Assembly (NCBI RefSeq): GCF_013391695.1
Contig: NZ_JACBGH010000004.1
Span: 124,001 to 188,000 of the forward strand
Length of the DNA stretch: 64,000 nucleotides
Source of the DNA: Thiomicrorhabdus cannonii
GTDB lineage: Bacteria; Pseudomonadota; Gammaproteobacteria; Thiomicrospirales; Thiomicrospiraceae
Reading direction: 5' to 3'
Positions 45,236 through 55,079 of the stretch are shown piece after piece. Position numbers and translations under genes: made by a program. Each line of letters begins with the position of its first letter. Position 1 is the stretch's first letter. The notes below the pieces were generated by a model. That model did no database searches. It had not been told where the DNA came from and saw only the letters and a list, made by a program, of their open reading frames with translations.

Positions 45236-47401
45236 ATGCTTGAAACCGCGCCAGAAACCCTTGATGTTCAAACCTTAGAAGAGATGGTTCCAGAAGAACC
45301 GAACTACCCGCGTTACATCAACCGCGAACGCAGTCTGCTGGAGTTTAACCGACGCGTTTTGGCGCAGGCGCAAAACCCCGACATTCCGCTATTGGAACGC
45401 CTCAAGTATCTGTGCATCTCCAGCAGCAATATGGACGAGTTCTTCGAGGTGCGCCTGGCCAGTCTGTACGAACTGAAAAACGATCCGGCGGCGCGCACCA
45501 AACCGGACGACATGGTGCCGCAGGAAGCCATCAACATGCTCAACGCCGTAGCCCACGAGCTGGTGGAGGAGCAGTACCACACCCTTAACAATGTGCTGAT
45601 TCCGGAGTTGCAGAAAGAGAACATCCGCTTTGTGCGCCGCAACCACTGGAACGAACAGCAACGCGAGTGGATTCGCAACTTCTTCGTCGAGTCGCTGCAT
45701 CCGGTGCTAAGCCCGATGGGATTGGATCCGTCACACCCTTTCCCCAAAATCCTCAACAAAAGTTTGAACTTCATCGTCTCATTGGAAGGCAAAGATGCGT
45801 TTGGCCGTTCCAACGGTCTGGCCATCGTCCAGGTACCGCGCTCCTTGCCGCGCATTATCAAGCTGCCTCCGGAAGCGACCAGCGGCGAAAACGACTTCAT
45901 CTTTCTCTCCTCGATTCTGCACGCCAATGTCGCCACCCTGTTCCCGGGCATGACGGTCACCGGCTGTTACCAGTTCCGCGTGACGCGCAACACCAACCTG
46001 TTTATCGACGAAGAGGAAGTGGACGACATCATGCGCGCCCTGCAGGGCGAACTCAGCGGCCGCCAGTACGGCGGCGCCATCCGTCTGGAGGTGGCCGACA
46101 ACTGTCCGCGCCATATGGTGGACTACCTGCTCGACCAGTTCAAACTCAACGAGGATGCGCTCTATCAGGTCAACGGCCCGGTCAACCTGCACCGTTTGAA
46201 TGCCGTCCCTGACATGGCCAACCGCCCCGACCTGCTGTTTGCGCCCTTTACCGCCAAACTCTACAAGCAGCCCAAGGCCAGCAAAAACGGTTTCCGCCTG
46301 TTCAACCGCAAAAAAGGTCCGGAAAGCCTGTTTGAACGCATCCAGCGCAAAGACATTCTGTTGCACCACCCTTACGACTCGTTTGCGCCGGTCATCGACT
46401 TTTTGCAGGCGGCCGCCACCGACCCTGACGTACTGGCGATCCGCATGACGCTGTACCGCACCGGCAGCAAGTCGGCGATTATCGACGCCTTGGAAAAAGC
46501 GGCGCGCAACGGCAAAGAGGTCACCGCCGTGGTCGAACTGCGCGCCCGCTTCGACGAAGACACCAATATCATTCAGGCCACCCGTCTGCAGGACGCCGGC
46601 GCGCATGTGGTGTACGGCGTGGTGGGCTACAAAACCCACGCCAAGATGATTCTGGTGGTGCGCCGCGAGGGCGAGAAACTGCGCCACTACACCCATCTGG
46701 GCACCGGCAACTACCACACTATTACCTCGCGTTTTTATACCGACTTCGGTCTGCTGACCGCCAATCCGGCGGTTGGGCGCGACACTTCCAAAATCTTCCA
46801 GCAGCTCACCAGCCTCGGCACCACCGACGGCCTTGAGGTGCTGCTGCAATCGCCGTTCACCCTCTACTCCGGCATGCTCAAGCGCATCCGCCGCGAAGCG
46901 CAAAACGCGCAGGAAGGCAAACCGGCACGCATTATCGCCAAAATGAACGGTCTGCAGGAACAGGGCATTATCGATGCGCTGTACGAGGCCTCGCAGGCCG
47001 GCGTGCAGATCGACCTGATTATCCGCGGCATGTGCAGCCTGCGCCCCGGCGTACCCGGCCTGTCGGAAAACATCCGCGTCACCAGCATCGTCGGGCGCTT
47101 TCTGGAGCACCACCGTATCTATTATTTTGAAAACAGCGGTGCCGCGCCGGAACTTTACTGCTCCAGCGCCGACTGGATGAGCCGCAACCTGTTGTCGCGC
47201 GTGGAAACCTGCTTCCCGATTCTGGATGCCGACAACTTCCAGCAGGTCTATACCGAAGGTCTGGCGATCTATCTCGAAGACAATGTCAACGCCTGGGAAC
47301 TGCAGGCCGACGGCAGTTACATCCAACGCTTACAGGGCGAACAGACGCCTTTCTGCGCGCAGCAGTCGCTCATCGAAAAATACAGCAGCACATCCATTTA
47401 A
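45236..47401 (+). CDS. ppk1: Polyphosphate kinase 1
   Basis: A 721-residue Ppk1, which polymerises ATP gamma-phosphates into polyphosphate. The autophosphorylated His lies in YKTHAKM (about residue 465), and the second conserved His in FLEHHRIYYF. All four domains seem complete. A -10-like TACAAT lies upstream at about 45161. Forms a pair with the exopolyphosphatase gene 190 bp downstream. Confidence 0.95.
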   Translation: MLETAPETLDVQTLEEMVPEEPNYPRYINRERSLLEFNRRVLAQAQNPDIPLLERLKYLCISSSNMDEFFEVRLASLYELKNDPAARTKPDDMVPQEAINMLNAVAHELVEEQYHTLNNVLIPELQKENIRFVRRNHWNEQQREWIRNFFVESLHPVLSPMGLDPSHPFPKILNKSLNFIVSLEGKDAFGRSNGLAIVQVPRSLPRIIKLPPEATSGENDFIFLSSILHANVATLFPGMTVTGCYQFRVTRNTNLFIDEEEVDDIMRALQGELSGRQYGGAIRLEVADNCPRHMVDYLLDQFKLNEDALYQVNGPVNLHRLNAVPDMANRPDLLFAPFTAKLYKQPKASKNGFRLFNRKKGPESLFERIQRKDILLHHPYDSFAPVIDFLQAAATDPDVLAIRMTLYRTGSKSAIIDALEKAARNGKEVTAVVELRARFDEDTNIIQATRLQDAGAHVVYGVVGYKTHAKMILVVRREGEKLRHYTHLGTGNYHTITSRFYTDFGLLTANPAVGRDTSKIFQQLTSLGTTDGLEVLLQSPFTLYSGMLKRIRREAQNAQEGKPARIIAKMNGLQEQGIIDALYEASQAGVQIDLIIRGMCSLRPGVPGLSENIRVTSIVGRFLEHHRIYYFENSGAAPELYCSSADWMSRNLLSRVETCFPILDADNFQQVYTEGLAIYLEDNVNAWELQADGSYIQRLQGEQTPFCAQQSLIEKYSSTSI

Positions 47402-47418
47402 GCCAAGACCCAAAATTG

Positions 47419-47450
47419 TTTTATCCCCTTTTTCGATAAAAGGGGGTAAA
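47419..47450 (+). terminator. Hairpin after ppk1
   Basis: TTTATCCCCTTTT and AAAAGGGGGTAAA pair with a short loop; a T run follows only at 47460. Confidence 0.55.
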
Positions 47451-47589
47451 CTATGGGCTCTTTTTTTGGGGCTTCGCTCGTAGTTTGATCATTTCTCGCA
47501 CCCGTTTTTAAGCCTTCTGAAGCCACCTGCTGCCGTTTACGGCCGCATCCGGTGATGCAAAGCGGCTGCGACCTTTAAGCGTTTACACC

Positions 47590-49128
47590 ATGAATGACAC
47601 TGTAACACCGACGCCGGCACCTGATGCGCCGCAAAACCTCGACAATACGCTGTATGCGGCGATTGATCTGGGCTCCAACAGTTTTCACATGATTATCGCC
47701 CGTGAAGTCCACGGCCAGATGCAGGTAGTCGACAAACATAAAGAGATGGTGCGCCTGCGCGCCGGCCTGGACGAAGAGGGCAAACTCAGCGAAAAGGCCT
47801 TTGTCCAGGCGATCGAATGCCTGCAACGCTTCGGCCAACTGATCAACAACATCCCTACGCAGAACGTCCGCGCGGTGGGCACCAACACGCTGCGCAACGC
47901 CAAAAACAGCCGCGAATTCCTCAAAGAAGCCCGCAAAGCCCTCGGCCACAGCATCCAGATTATCGCCGGCCAGGAAGAAGCCCGCCTGATCTATCTGGGC
48001 GTGGCGCATGGCATGCCCAACAACGACGAACAGCGCCTGGTCATGGATATCGGCGGCGGCAGCACCGAATACATTATCGGCAAACACTTTGACCACCACC
48101 ATCTGACCAGCACGGAAATGGGCTGTGTGAGCATCACCCAGACTTATTTCCCGCACGACATCGTCAGCAGCTTCACGATGCAGCAGGCCATTTCGGCGTG
48201 CCGCCAAACGCTGCGCCCGCACCGCGTCAAACTCAAAAAACTGGGGTGGGACATCGCCATCGGCGCCTCCGGCACCATCAAATCCATCGGCCAGATTCTC
48301 GAGCAGAACGGCTGGTGGGACAACGGCATTACCCTCAACGGACTGTATAAGTTGCGCGACGCCCTGATTCTCGCGGGGCATGCCGATGCGCTGCAGTTGG
48401 AAGGGCTGAAAGACGACCGCCGCCCGGTGTTATCGGGCGGACTGGCGGTGCTGATCGCCACTTTTGAAGAGCTGGGCATCAAACAGATGCAGGTTTCGGC
48501 CAACGCCTTGCGCGAAGGCCTGATTTTTGACACCCTGGGGCGCCTGTTTTCCGACGACGTGCGCGAAATCAGCGTCAATGCGATGCAGCAATGGATGCGG
48601 GTTGACGTGCAGCAGGCCAATCATGTCGCGCAAACCGCGCTGGCGCTCTACAAACAGGCGCACAACAGCTGGCAGCTGCGCAACAGCGAATACGACTACC
48701 GCAAGCTGCTCACCTGGGCCGCCAAACTGCACGAGTGCGGCATTGCCATCAGCTACAAACGCTACCGTCACCATAGCGCCTATTTGATTGCGCAGGCGGA
48801 AATGGCCGGCTTTGACCAGCAGGAAAAACAGATGCTGAGCATTATGCTGCTGAACCACCGCGGCAAATTCATTGCCGAGGCGTACGACGTGATTGATACC
48901 GAACGCGACAAACTGCTCTATCTGACGGTCTTGTTGCGTTTGGCGGTGCGCATCCACCGCGGCCGCGATTTCGAGGAAATCGAGCCGACCCTCTATATCG
49001 AAGACAACAACCAGATTCATCTGGAGTTTGAAGACAACTGGCTGGAACAGCACCCGTTGACGCGTCTGGATCTGGAAGTCGAAGCCAAACGCCTCGAAGC
49101 AGCCGGCTTTAAACTGACATTTGTCTGA
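47590..49128 (+). CDS. ppx: Exopolyphosphatase / guanosine pentaphosphate phosphatase
   Basis: A 512-residue Ppx/GppA family phosphatase. AAIDLGSNSFHMIIA is the N-terminal ASKHA nucleotide/phosphate loop, MDIGGGSTE the second, and a C-terminal HD-like domain follows. It degrades polyphosphate or pppGpp and works against Ppk1. Confidence 0.93.
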   Translation: MNDTVTPTPAPDAPQNLDNTLYAAIDLGSNSFHMIIAREVHGQMQVVDKHKEMVRLRAGLDEEGKLSEKAFVQAIECLQRFGQLINNIPTQNVRAVGTNTLRNAKNSREFLKEARKALGHSIQIIAGQEEARLIYLGVAHGMPNNDEQRLVMDIGGGSTEYIIGKHFDHHHLTSTEMGCVSITQTYFPHDIVSSFTMQQAISACRQTLRPHRVKLKKLGWDIAIGASGTIKSIGQILEQNGWWDNGITLNGLYKLRDALILAGHADALQLEGLKDDRRPVLSGGLAVLIATFEELGIKQMQVSANALREGLIFDTLGRLFSDDVREISVNAMQQWMRVDVQQANHVAQTALALYKQAHNSWQLRNSEYDYRKLLTWAAKLHECGIAISYKRYRHHSAYLIAQAEMAGFDQQEKQMLSIMLLNHRGKFIAEAYDVIDTERDKLLYLTVLLRLAVRIHRGRDFEEIEPTLYIEDNNQIHLEFEDNWLEQHPLTRLDLEVEAKRLEAAGFKLTFV

Positions 49129-49142
49129 AAACAACGCCTCAA

Positions 49143-49160
49143 AAACTCAACAGGCCGGGA
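49143..49160 (+). repeat. AACAGGCCGG-family repeat, outer left arm
   Basis: Exact core 49149-49158; together with the inverted copy at 49349-49366 it brackets inverted-repeat element C. Confidence 0.9.
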
Positions 49161-49172
49161 GAGAAGCGATTT

Positions 49173-49338
49173 CACCACGAAGGTCACGAAGAACACGAAG
49201 TTTTCCTAAAAAACCGACGTATCGACTTAATACATCTTTTTGATTCAAAAGTTTTTTAAATCAAGCGTGAAACAGAAAAACAACGCCGGCAACTGATTAA
49301 CATCCAAAGTCTTCGTGCTCTTCGTGACCTTCGTGGTT
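49173..49338. repeat. Long inverted repeat built from CACGAAG units (C)
   Basis: Arms CACCACGAAGGTCACGAAG... (49173-49200) and the near-perfect inverse (49311-49338) enclose a 110-bp AT-rich loop between the convergent ppx and reductase genes. Confidence 0.85.
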
Positions 49339-49348
49339 AACTCATCCA

Positions 49349-49366
49349 ACCCGGCCTGTTCAGTTT
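49349..49366 (-). repeat. AACAGGCCGG-family repeat, outer right arm
   Basis: Exact core 49351-49360 in reverse orientation; pairs with 49143-49160. Confidence 0.9.
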
Positions 49367-49391
49367 TGAAACACGGCTTGTGACTCCGCCT

Positions 49392-50483
49392 TTAATAGAT
49401 ATCCAACTGCAAGCGGCGCGCCTTGCGTAGAGTCTGCCAATAGTCGCGCGCCTCTATTTCATCCATTTCACCGCATTGCATAAACAACGCGATAAACGCC
49501 GCCTCCACGCCTTTGGCGAGCTGATCCTGACTGCCGCACACATACACATGCGCACCCTGCTGCAACCAATCCCACAACGCCGCCTGATGCTGCGCCATCT
49601 CATGCTGTACATAGTGTTTTTCTGCCTGGTCACGCGAAAACGCCGTATTCAACCGCAGTTTGCCCTGCGCCTGCCAAGCCTGCAAAACATCGCCAAACAG
49701 AAATGAACAGGCCAGGTGGGTTTCGCCAAAAAACAGCCAGTTCTGTCCGCTGTCGGATTGCGCTGCGCGCTGCTGCATAAAGGCGATATAAGGCGCCAGC
49801 CCGGTGCCGGCGCCGAGCATAATGATCGGCGTTTGATGGTTGGCCGGCAGTTTGAAGGTGGGATTGGGCTTTAACTCCACCTCAACCGCCTCACCAATCT
49901 GCAGCTGACTGACCAGAAAACTCGCCACCCCGAAGTGCATGCGCTCGGACACCGCGGCATTTTGGTAGGCAACCAAACGTATCAGCAGATGCACCTCATT
50001 GCCCACCGCCACCTGCGCCGAGGCGATGGAGTAATAACGCGGCGCCAGAGGCGAGAGCAGCGCCAAAAAGTCGGCACCCAGTTCACACAGCGACGGAAAG
50101 GCATCCAGCAGGTCGAGAATATCGCGGCCGTAAGCGTAATCGATCATCGCCTGACGATCCGCCCAGTCGCCCAACTGATACTGGCGTTGCAGTTTATTGA
50201 GAATGGCCGGATTGAGCTGGGAGATTTCCAGATGCTCGGTCAAGGCAACGCGACTGGAGACTTGGCCAGCGCGGCGCACTTCGACGCGTTCATCGCCGCT
50301 CAGGCGTAAACGCTGCAGCAGCGCCTCGACCCATTCAGGCTGGTTTTGGACGCTCAAGGTCAGCCAGTCGCCCGGCTCGTAATGCAGCGTTTCACCGGCA
50401 GGCGGCGTTAAGACAAGGTGATAAATGGTTTTGTCATCACACGCAGGCGTGAGATTGATCAGCTGTTTGACTTGCAGTTGCAT
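49392..50483 (-). CDS. CysJ-like ferredoxin-NADP reductase flavoprotein
   Basis: A 363-residue FAD/NADPH reductase matching the C-terminal part of CysJ/cytochrome P450 reductase without the flavodoxin domain. FAD motif RYYSIASA (about residue 150), MLGAGTGLAPY for NADPH, and VYVCGSQDQLAKGVEAAF are present; the end LQLDIY carries a Tyr rather than the CysJ-type terminal Trp/Tyr-rich tail. Electron acceptor unknown. No sulfite reductase gene is adjacent. Confidence 0.85.
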   Translation of the reverse strand: MQLQVKQLINLTPACDDKTIYHLVLTPPAGETLHYEPGDWLTLSVQNQPEWVEALLQRLRLSGDERVEVRRAGQVSSRVALTEHLEISQLNPAILNKLQRQYQLGDWADRQAMIDYAYGRDILDLLDAFPSLCELGADFLALLSPLAPRYYSIASAQVAVGNEVHLLIRLVAYQNAAVSERMHFGVASFLVSQLQIGEAVEVELKPNPTFKLPANHQTPIIMLGAGTGLAPYIAFMQQRAAQSDSGQNWLFFGETHLACSFLFGDVLQAWQAQGKLRLNTAFSRDQAEKHYVQHEMAQHQAALWDWLQQGAHVYVCGSQDQLAKGVEAAFIALFMQCGEMDEIEARDYWQTLRKARRLQLDIY

Positions 50484-50528
50484 CTAAGAACACTCTCTTG
50501 GCGAAACACTTCCCGCATTGTAACACGC

Positions 50529-50563
50529 AAAAAGCCCTTCGCCAGGAAGCGGCGGGAAGGGTT
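50529..50563 (-). terminator. Intrinsic terminator of the coiled-coil protein gene
   Basis: On the minus strand CCCTTCCCGCC pairs with GGCGAAGGG, followed by CTTTTT. Confidence 0.75.
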
Positions 50564-50565
50564 GG

Positions 50566-51069
50566 TCAGCGGATATGTTCCATCAGCACCGTCATCCAGG
50601 GTGCTGTGACCAGAATCGTCACCGCCGACATCAAGCCCGCCACCACGCCGATTCCGACCTGCATGGTCACATTGTTCTGCTTGATTTCGATGTCAGCCAT
50701 TTGACGCTCCACCGAGCTGAAAATATCCACCTGTTTTTTCAGCAGACCGTTAAGCGTTCGAATCTGTTTGAAAAGCAGTTGCTGTTCTTTTTCGATCTGC
50801 TGACGTGACTTGATGCCCTGTTCCTCTAGCGTGCGCATCTGCTGCGCCATTTGCCCGATAGAACTGTCCATCTGCGCCACCAGATTCTTCAGCGCAGTTT
50901 TGTCTTCATTGAGCCATTCAAAATCCGGCGTGACCATATCCGACATATCCATATCGTCGTACTTGCTCTTGCCTTGTGCCGGACTTTTGCCCATGTGGCG
51001 GCGCATCGCCTGTTCCAGCAACACGCTTTTCGATCCCAGAGGTTCAATGTTTCTTAAATCAATCGCCAT
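50566..51069 (-). CDS. Coiled-coil membrane protein of unknown function
   Basis: A 167-residue protein I do not recognise. Residues about 55-130 are a long amphipathic helix with heptad pattern ([20 protein letters not shown]...), followed by one membrane segment near the C-terminus ([20 protein letters not shown]). The N-terminal 50 residues are polar and include an acidic YDDMDMSDM patch. Start ATG at 51069 with AGGGAG upstream. It is divergent from nfo. Confidence 0.75.
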   Translation of the reverse strand: MAIDLRNIEPLGSKSVLLEQAMRRHMGKSPAQGKSKYDDMDMSDMVTPDFEWLNEDKTALKNLVAQMDSSIGQMAQQMRTLEEQGIKSRQQIEKEQQLLFKQIRTLNGLLKKQVDIFSSVERQMADIEIKQNNVTMQVGIGVVAGLMSAVTILVTAPWMTVLMEHIR

Positions 51070-51206
51070 GTTTTTCTCCCTGTGCTTGTTATGCGCCACA
51101 CCGTCAATTTTTTGTCAGTGCGATTCGGTATAATCTTCTGTTATTGGCCTTAACGCAGAGAGCGTGCCAACTTGGCGCGACTGAAAAAATTCACAAGGAA
51201 AAAAAC

Positions 51207-52052
51207 ATGAAATATATCGGAGCCCATGTTTCCGCCGCCGGCGGTGTCGAAAACGCGCCGCTGCGCGCCCATGAAATCGGCGCCACCGCCTTTGCGCTGT
51301 TTACCAAGAACCAGCGCCAGTGGAAAGCCGCGCCTTTAACGCAAAAGAGCATCGAACAGTTCAAAGCCAATTGTGAACGCCTCGGCTACGGCCCCAAACA
51401 GATTCTGCCGCACGACAGCTATCTGATTAACCTCGGCCATCCGGACGTGGATGCGCGCCAGAAATCGCTCGACGCCTTTATCGACGAACTGCGGCGCTGC
51501 GAGCAGCTTGGCATCGACCGCCTCAATTTCCATCCCGGCAGCCACCTGCGCGAAATCTCCGAAGAGGCCTGTCTGGATCTGATCGCCGAATCGATCAATT
51601 TTGCGCTCGAGCAGACGCAAGGCGTGATCGCGGTCATCGAAAACACCGCCGGACAAGGCTCCAATCTGGGCTATCAGCACGAACAGCTCGCCTACCTGAT
51701 CGACAAGGTGGAAGACAAAACCCGCGTGGGCGTCTGCTTCGATACCTGCCACGCCTATGCGGCGGGTTACGACCTGAAAAACGATTATGAAGGCGTCATG
51801 GCCGACTTTGCAAAGGTCGTCGGTTTTGAGTATTTAAAAGGCATGCACCTGAATGATTCCAAAGCCAAGCTCGGCCAGAAACTCGACCGCCATCACAGCC
51901 TGGGCGCAGGCGAAATCGGCTGGCAAGCCTTCAGAAAAATCATGCAGGACCCGCGCATTGACGACATTCCGCTGACGCTGGAAACCATCAATCCGGACAT
52001 CTGGGCCGAGGAAATCCAAACCCTCAAAGGGTTTATGAATTCAACGGGGTAA
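51207..52052 (+). CDS. nfo: Endonuclease IV
   Basis: A 281-residue AP endonuclease of the xylose-isomerase-like TIM fold that cleaves at abasic sites in base-excision repair. Zinc-ligand regions [27 protein letters not shown] and LNDSK are visible. ATG at 51207 follows AAGGAAAAAAAC. Confidence 0.95.
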   Translation: MKYIGAHVSAAGGVENAPLRAHEIGATAFALFTKNQRQWKAAPLTQKSIEQFKANCERLGYGPKQILPHDSYLINLGHPDVDARQKSLDAFIDELRRCEQLGIDRLNFHPGSHLREISEEACLDLIAESINFALEQTQGVIAVIENTAGQGSNLGYQHEQLAYLIDKVEDKTRVGVCFDTCHAYAAGYDLKNDYEGVMADFAKVVGFEYLKGMHLNDSKAKLGQKLDRHHSLGAGEIGWQAFRKIMQDPRIDDIPLTLETINPDIWAEEIQTLKGFMNSTG

Positions 52053-52065
52053 AATAGACTTTACC

Positions 52066-52085
52066 ACCCGGCCTGTTGAGTTTTT
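52066..52085 (-). repeat. AACAGGCCGG-family repeat after nfo
   Basis: Exact core at 52068-52077 with GAGTTTTT tail, between the nfo stop and its terminator. Confidence 0.9.
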
Positions 52086-52124
52086 AAAAACGGCGTTTTG
52101 CAAAAAAGTTGCGGCGCCGTTTTT
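52086..52124 (+). terminator. Intrinsic terminator of nfo
   Basis: AAAAACGGCG and CGCCGTTTTT form the stem, with the T run inside the right arm. Confidence 0.75.
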
Positions 52125-52171
52125 GCATGGAGTAAGATAATCGCACTTTGTTTACACCATGAATCCTATCA

Positions 52172-52807
52172 ATGAATAAAAACCAGTTTATCGAATTCGT
52201 CATGCAAGCCGGCGTGCTGAAATTAGGCGAATTCACCCTCAAGTCGGGACGCAAGAGCCCCTACTTCTTCAATGCCGGCCTGTTCAATACCGGCGCGCAA
52301 CTCTCCACACTGGCACAAGGTTATGCCGCCACCCTGGCAGAATCGGGCGTGGATTTCGACGTGCTGTTCGGCCCGGCCTATAAAGGCATTCCGCTGGCGG
52401 CAACCACCTGCGTGGCGCTGTCTGAAAAACACGGCATCGACAAGCCTTATGCCTTTAACCGCAAAGAAGCCAAAGACCACGGCGAAGGCGGCAATATCGT
52501 CGGCCACGCCCTGCAAGGCAAAGTCATGATTATTGACGACGTCATCACCGCCGGCACCGCCATCCGCGAAGCCATCGACATTATCAAGGCCAACGGTGCC
52601 GAACCGGCCGGCGTGTTGATCGCGTTGGACCGCATGGAAAAAGGTAAAGGCAACCTTTCGGCCATTCAGGAAGTGGAAGCGGAATACGGCATCCCGGTGA
52701 TCAGCATCATCAATCTGCACGACATCATCGCCTACATTCAAACCCAGCCCGATATGCAACACTATCTGGACGCGATGATGGCCTATCGCAGCGAGTATGG
52801 CATCTAA
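52172..52807 (+). CDS. pyrE: Orotate phosphoribosyltransferase
   Basis: A 211-residue PyrE making orotidine monophosphate from orotate and PRPP. The PRPP loop [13 protein letters not shown] is near residue 120, FNAGLFNTG at the N-terminus. The conserved NAGLF codons contain one AACAGGCCGG copy (52275-52284), which may be coincidental given protein conservation. In Pseudomonas pyrE is also near argB. Confidence 0.95.
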   Translation: MNKNQFIEFVMQAGVLKLGEFTLKSGRKSPYFFNAGLFNTGAQLSTLAQGYAATLAESGVDFDVLFGPAYKGIPLAATTCVALSEKHGIDKPYAFNRKEAKDHGEGGNIVGHALQGKVMIIDDVITAGTAIREAIDIIKANGAEPAGVLIALDRMEKGKGNLSAIQEVEAEYGIPVISIINLHDIIAYIQTQPDMQHYLDAMMAYRSEYGI

Positions 52808-52846
52808 GTATGCCGCGATGTTGTCCGCAATCGATCAGGAGGTAAA

Positions 52847-53356
52847 ATGTCGAGACTCAGAGAACTGTTGATACTGCGTCACGCCAAATCGGACTGGAAA
52901 GACCCGACCCTGGCCGATATAGACCGTCCATTGGCCGGGCGGGGCAAAAAAAACGCCTCCAAAGTCGGCAGATGGATCGAACAGCAAAACCTGATTCCCG
53001 ACCTGATTCTCTGCTCCCCTGCCAAGCGCGCCCAACAAACCTTAAAACGCGTCTGTGTTGAATGCGGCGCCCAAACCCAAACCGTTGGCGCGTTGTATAT
53101 GGCCGACCTCGACACCCTGCTCAAGGTGTTGGCTGACGCCCCCGATGTCGACCGGCTGATGATTGTCGGCCACAACCCCGGCCTGGAACGCCTGTTCAAC
53201 TACCTTAACTGCCACATGGACGAAAGCACCGTGACGCTTTTTCCGACTGCGGCACTGGCCCACTTCATCCTGCCTGCCGACTGGCATAATTTATCTTGCG
53301 GCGCCGGCAAACTGTCGCAGTTCGTGCGCCCCAAAGAAATCCTGCTGAAAGAGTAA
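52847..53356 (+). CDS. SixA-type histidine phosphatase
   Basis: A 169-residue phosphatase with LILRHAKSDW (catalytic RHxK) near the N-terminus and the second His in IVGHNPGLE. SixA removes phosphate from phospho-His domains such as ArcB; the partner here is unknown. GGAGGTAAA is the ribosome site. 39 bp behind pyrE. Confidence 0.85.
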   Translation: MSRLRELLILRHAKSDWKDPTLADIDRPLAGRGKKNASKVGRWIEQQNLIPDLILCSPAKRAQQTLKRVCVECGAQTQTVGALYMADLDTLLKVLADAPDVDRLMIVGHNPGLERLFNYLNCHMDESTVTLFPTAALAHFILPADWHNLSCGAGKLSQFVRPKEILLKE

Positions 53357-53533
53357 CCTCCAGATTTCATTCTGCTTTTTCCTGTCGGCAAGACTTAATT
53401 CAAATCATTTATGGTGTTTATAAGGCCCAAAATATTTTCTTCGGGCCTGCCTAAAACCTAGGCATTGCTTTTCTAAAATGCTATTCTGTTTGTAGCTTGA
53501 TTTAGCCCACCTATCAAAACAAAGGAAGATGCC

Positions 53534-54160
53534 ATGAAAACAAAATTACTCCCTTTAGCAGCTGTTCTAGCCCTAGCTTCGATTCAAGCACAGGCTGCAG
53601 ACATCCCATCCGAAGGCACTAACGCCTACGTCGTCGACTACCGCGGCTTGGTAGTACGTGACGGTTTCGGCGGTTGTGTACGTTCTATCGATTGGACCAA
53701 AGAAACGGCGATCGCCAAGTGTGAAGGCTGGGAAGAGCCTAAGCCAGAGCCGGCTCCTGCTCCAGTTGTCGTTCCAGCACCGGCACCAGAACCTGCTCCG
53801 GTTGTTGAACAGGTTAAAGAAGATGCTCCTGCGGCTTTCCGCGGTTTCTTCGACAACAACAAAACGGTATTGAAAGACGCCGCCAAAGAAAAACTGGATA
53901 TCTATGCTGACTATATGGCGCGTCACCCAAATACCAATATCAAGGTAACGGGTCATACTGACTCCGCCGGTAGTGAAGCATACAACCAGCAACTGTCCGA
54001 AAAACGTGCCAATGCCGTTAAAGCCTATCTGGAAAGCAAAGGCATTGACGGTGCGCGCATCGAAACGGCCGGCATGGGTGAAACCAGTCCGGTAGCGACC
54101 AACAAAACCAAAGAAGGTCGTGCTGAGAACCGCCGCGTAGAGATTGAAGTGATTAAATAA
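53534..54160 (+). CDS. OmpA-family outer-membrane/periplasmic protein
   Basis: A 208-residue protein with a signal peptide (MKTKLLPLAAVLALASIQAQA), a short N-terminal domain, a Pro/Ala-rich linker (about residues 68-95) and an OmpA C-terminal peptidoglycan-binding domain (VTGHTDSAGSEAYN, ENRRVEIEV). It anchors the outer membrane to the wall. There is no N-terminal barrel, so it is likely periplasmic or loosely associated. Good ribosome site AAGGAAGAT. Confidence 0.9.
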   Translation: MKTKLLPLAAVLALASIQAQAADIPSEGTNAYVVDYRGLVVRDGFGGCVRSIDWTKETAIAKCEGWEEPKPEPAPAPVVVPAPAPEPAPVVEQVKEDAPAAFRGFFDNNKTVLKDAAKEKLDIYADYMARHPNTNIKVTGHTDSAGSEAYNQQLSEKRANAVKAYLESKGIDGARIETAGMGETSPVATNKTKEGRAENRRVEIEVIK

Positions 54161-54177
54161 TCCTTTGCCTCTCCACT

Positions 54178-54206
54178 AAAAAAGGCCGCAATTGCGGCCT
54201 TTTTTG
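54178..54206. terminator. Bidirectional terminator of the OmpA-family gene
   Basis: AAAAAAGGCCGCAATTGCGGCCTTTTTT forms an almost loopless hairpin with A and T tracts on both sides, between convergent genes. Confidence 0.9.
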
Positions 54207-54232
54207 CTTTCGTCGGCTTTGTCTGCTGCAAA

Positions 54233-54994
54233 CTACATCCACGCCTTGGCAATCAACGAAATACCGACCAGAACCGTCACCACCTCAAAGCTGCGCTTAA
54301 CCAGCTTATTGCCTTTGACAATCGCAAAATGCGCACCCAGATACCCGCCGATAAGCGATCCCAAAATCAGCGCCGGCAGCCAATCCCAGCGGATTTCCCC
54401 CAAAATGCCCAGCGTGATCGCCCCCGAGCCGTTCCAGAAAATCCCCACCAGAATCAGCGTATAACCCACCGCAGTTTTGTAGTCCAGCCCAAACCAGCGC
54501 ACCAGCCACAAGGTTACAAACAGTCCCGTTCCGGAGGTTAATGAGCCGTTTAAAGCGCCAATCAAAAACAATACCGCACCGCCGATCAATAAGCCCGAAA
54601 GGTCACGGTGCTGATGGTTTTCAGACTGCCCCAAATTGGGTTTAAACCACGAATACAGCCCCAAACCCAAGGTCAGCACCCCCAACAGGAACTGTGACAC
54701 GCGGTCATCCACCTGCAGGATAATACTGGCACCCAATACCACTCCCGGCAGGCCGGTGGCCAGAATAAACGCCGAAAAGCGCCAGTCGAAGCTCGAAGAG
54801 CGCAGATGGCGCGCCGTTGCCCCCAATCCGAGAAAGACGCTGGCGACCTTATGGGTTGCCAGCGCGATGCCAAACGGCAAGCCAAGGAATAACAGTGCCG
54901 GCAACTGCAACAAACCCGCACCACCTCCCGCCAGCGCCGAAAACAGATTGGCAATCAGGGAGATAACAAACAACAAAATCTGATCAAACAGCAC
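54233..54994 (-). CDS. TauE/SafE family sulfite exporter-like protein
   Basis: A 253-residue membrane protein with about eight hydrophobic segments and GGGAGLLQLPALLFLG near the N-terminus, typical of the TauE/SafE family. Members export sulfite or sulfoacetate; the substrate is not visible here. Confidence 0.85.
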   Translation of the reverse strand: MLFDQILLFVISLIANLFSALAGGGAGLLQLPALLFLGLPFGIALATHKVASVFLGLGATARHLRSSSFDWRFSAFILATGLPGVVLGASIILQVDDRVSQFLLGVLTLGLGLYSWFKPNLGQSENHQHRDLSGLLIGGAVLFLIGALNGSLTSGTGLFVTLWLVRWFGLDYKTAVGYTLILVGIFWNGSGAITLGILGEIRWDWLPALILGSLIGGYLGAHFAIVKGNKLVKRSFEVVTVLVGISLIAKAWM

Positions 54995-55018
54995 GTTCTA
55001 ACCCTTTTCAGGCGGAAA

Positions 55019-55060
55019 TAAAAAAGCCCCTCACCCCTGCTTTCACAGAGTTGAGAGGCC
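55019..55060 (-). terminator. Intrinsic terminator of mscS-like gene
   Basis: On the minus strand GCCTCTCA and TGAGGGGC pair, followed by TTTTTT. Confidence 0.7.
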
Positions 55061-55079
55061 CACTAAACAACCTGACGAC

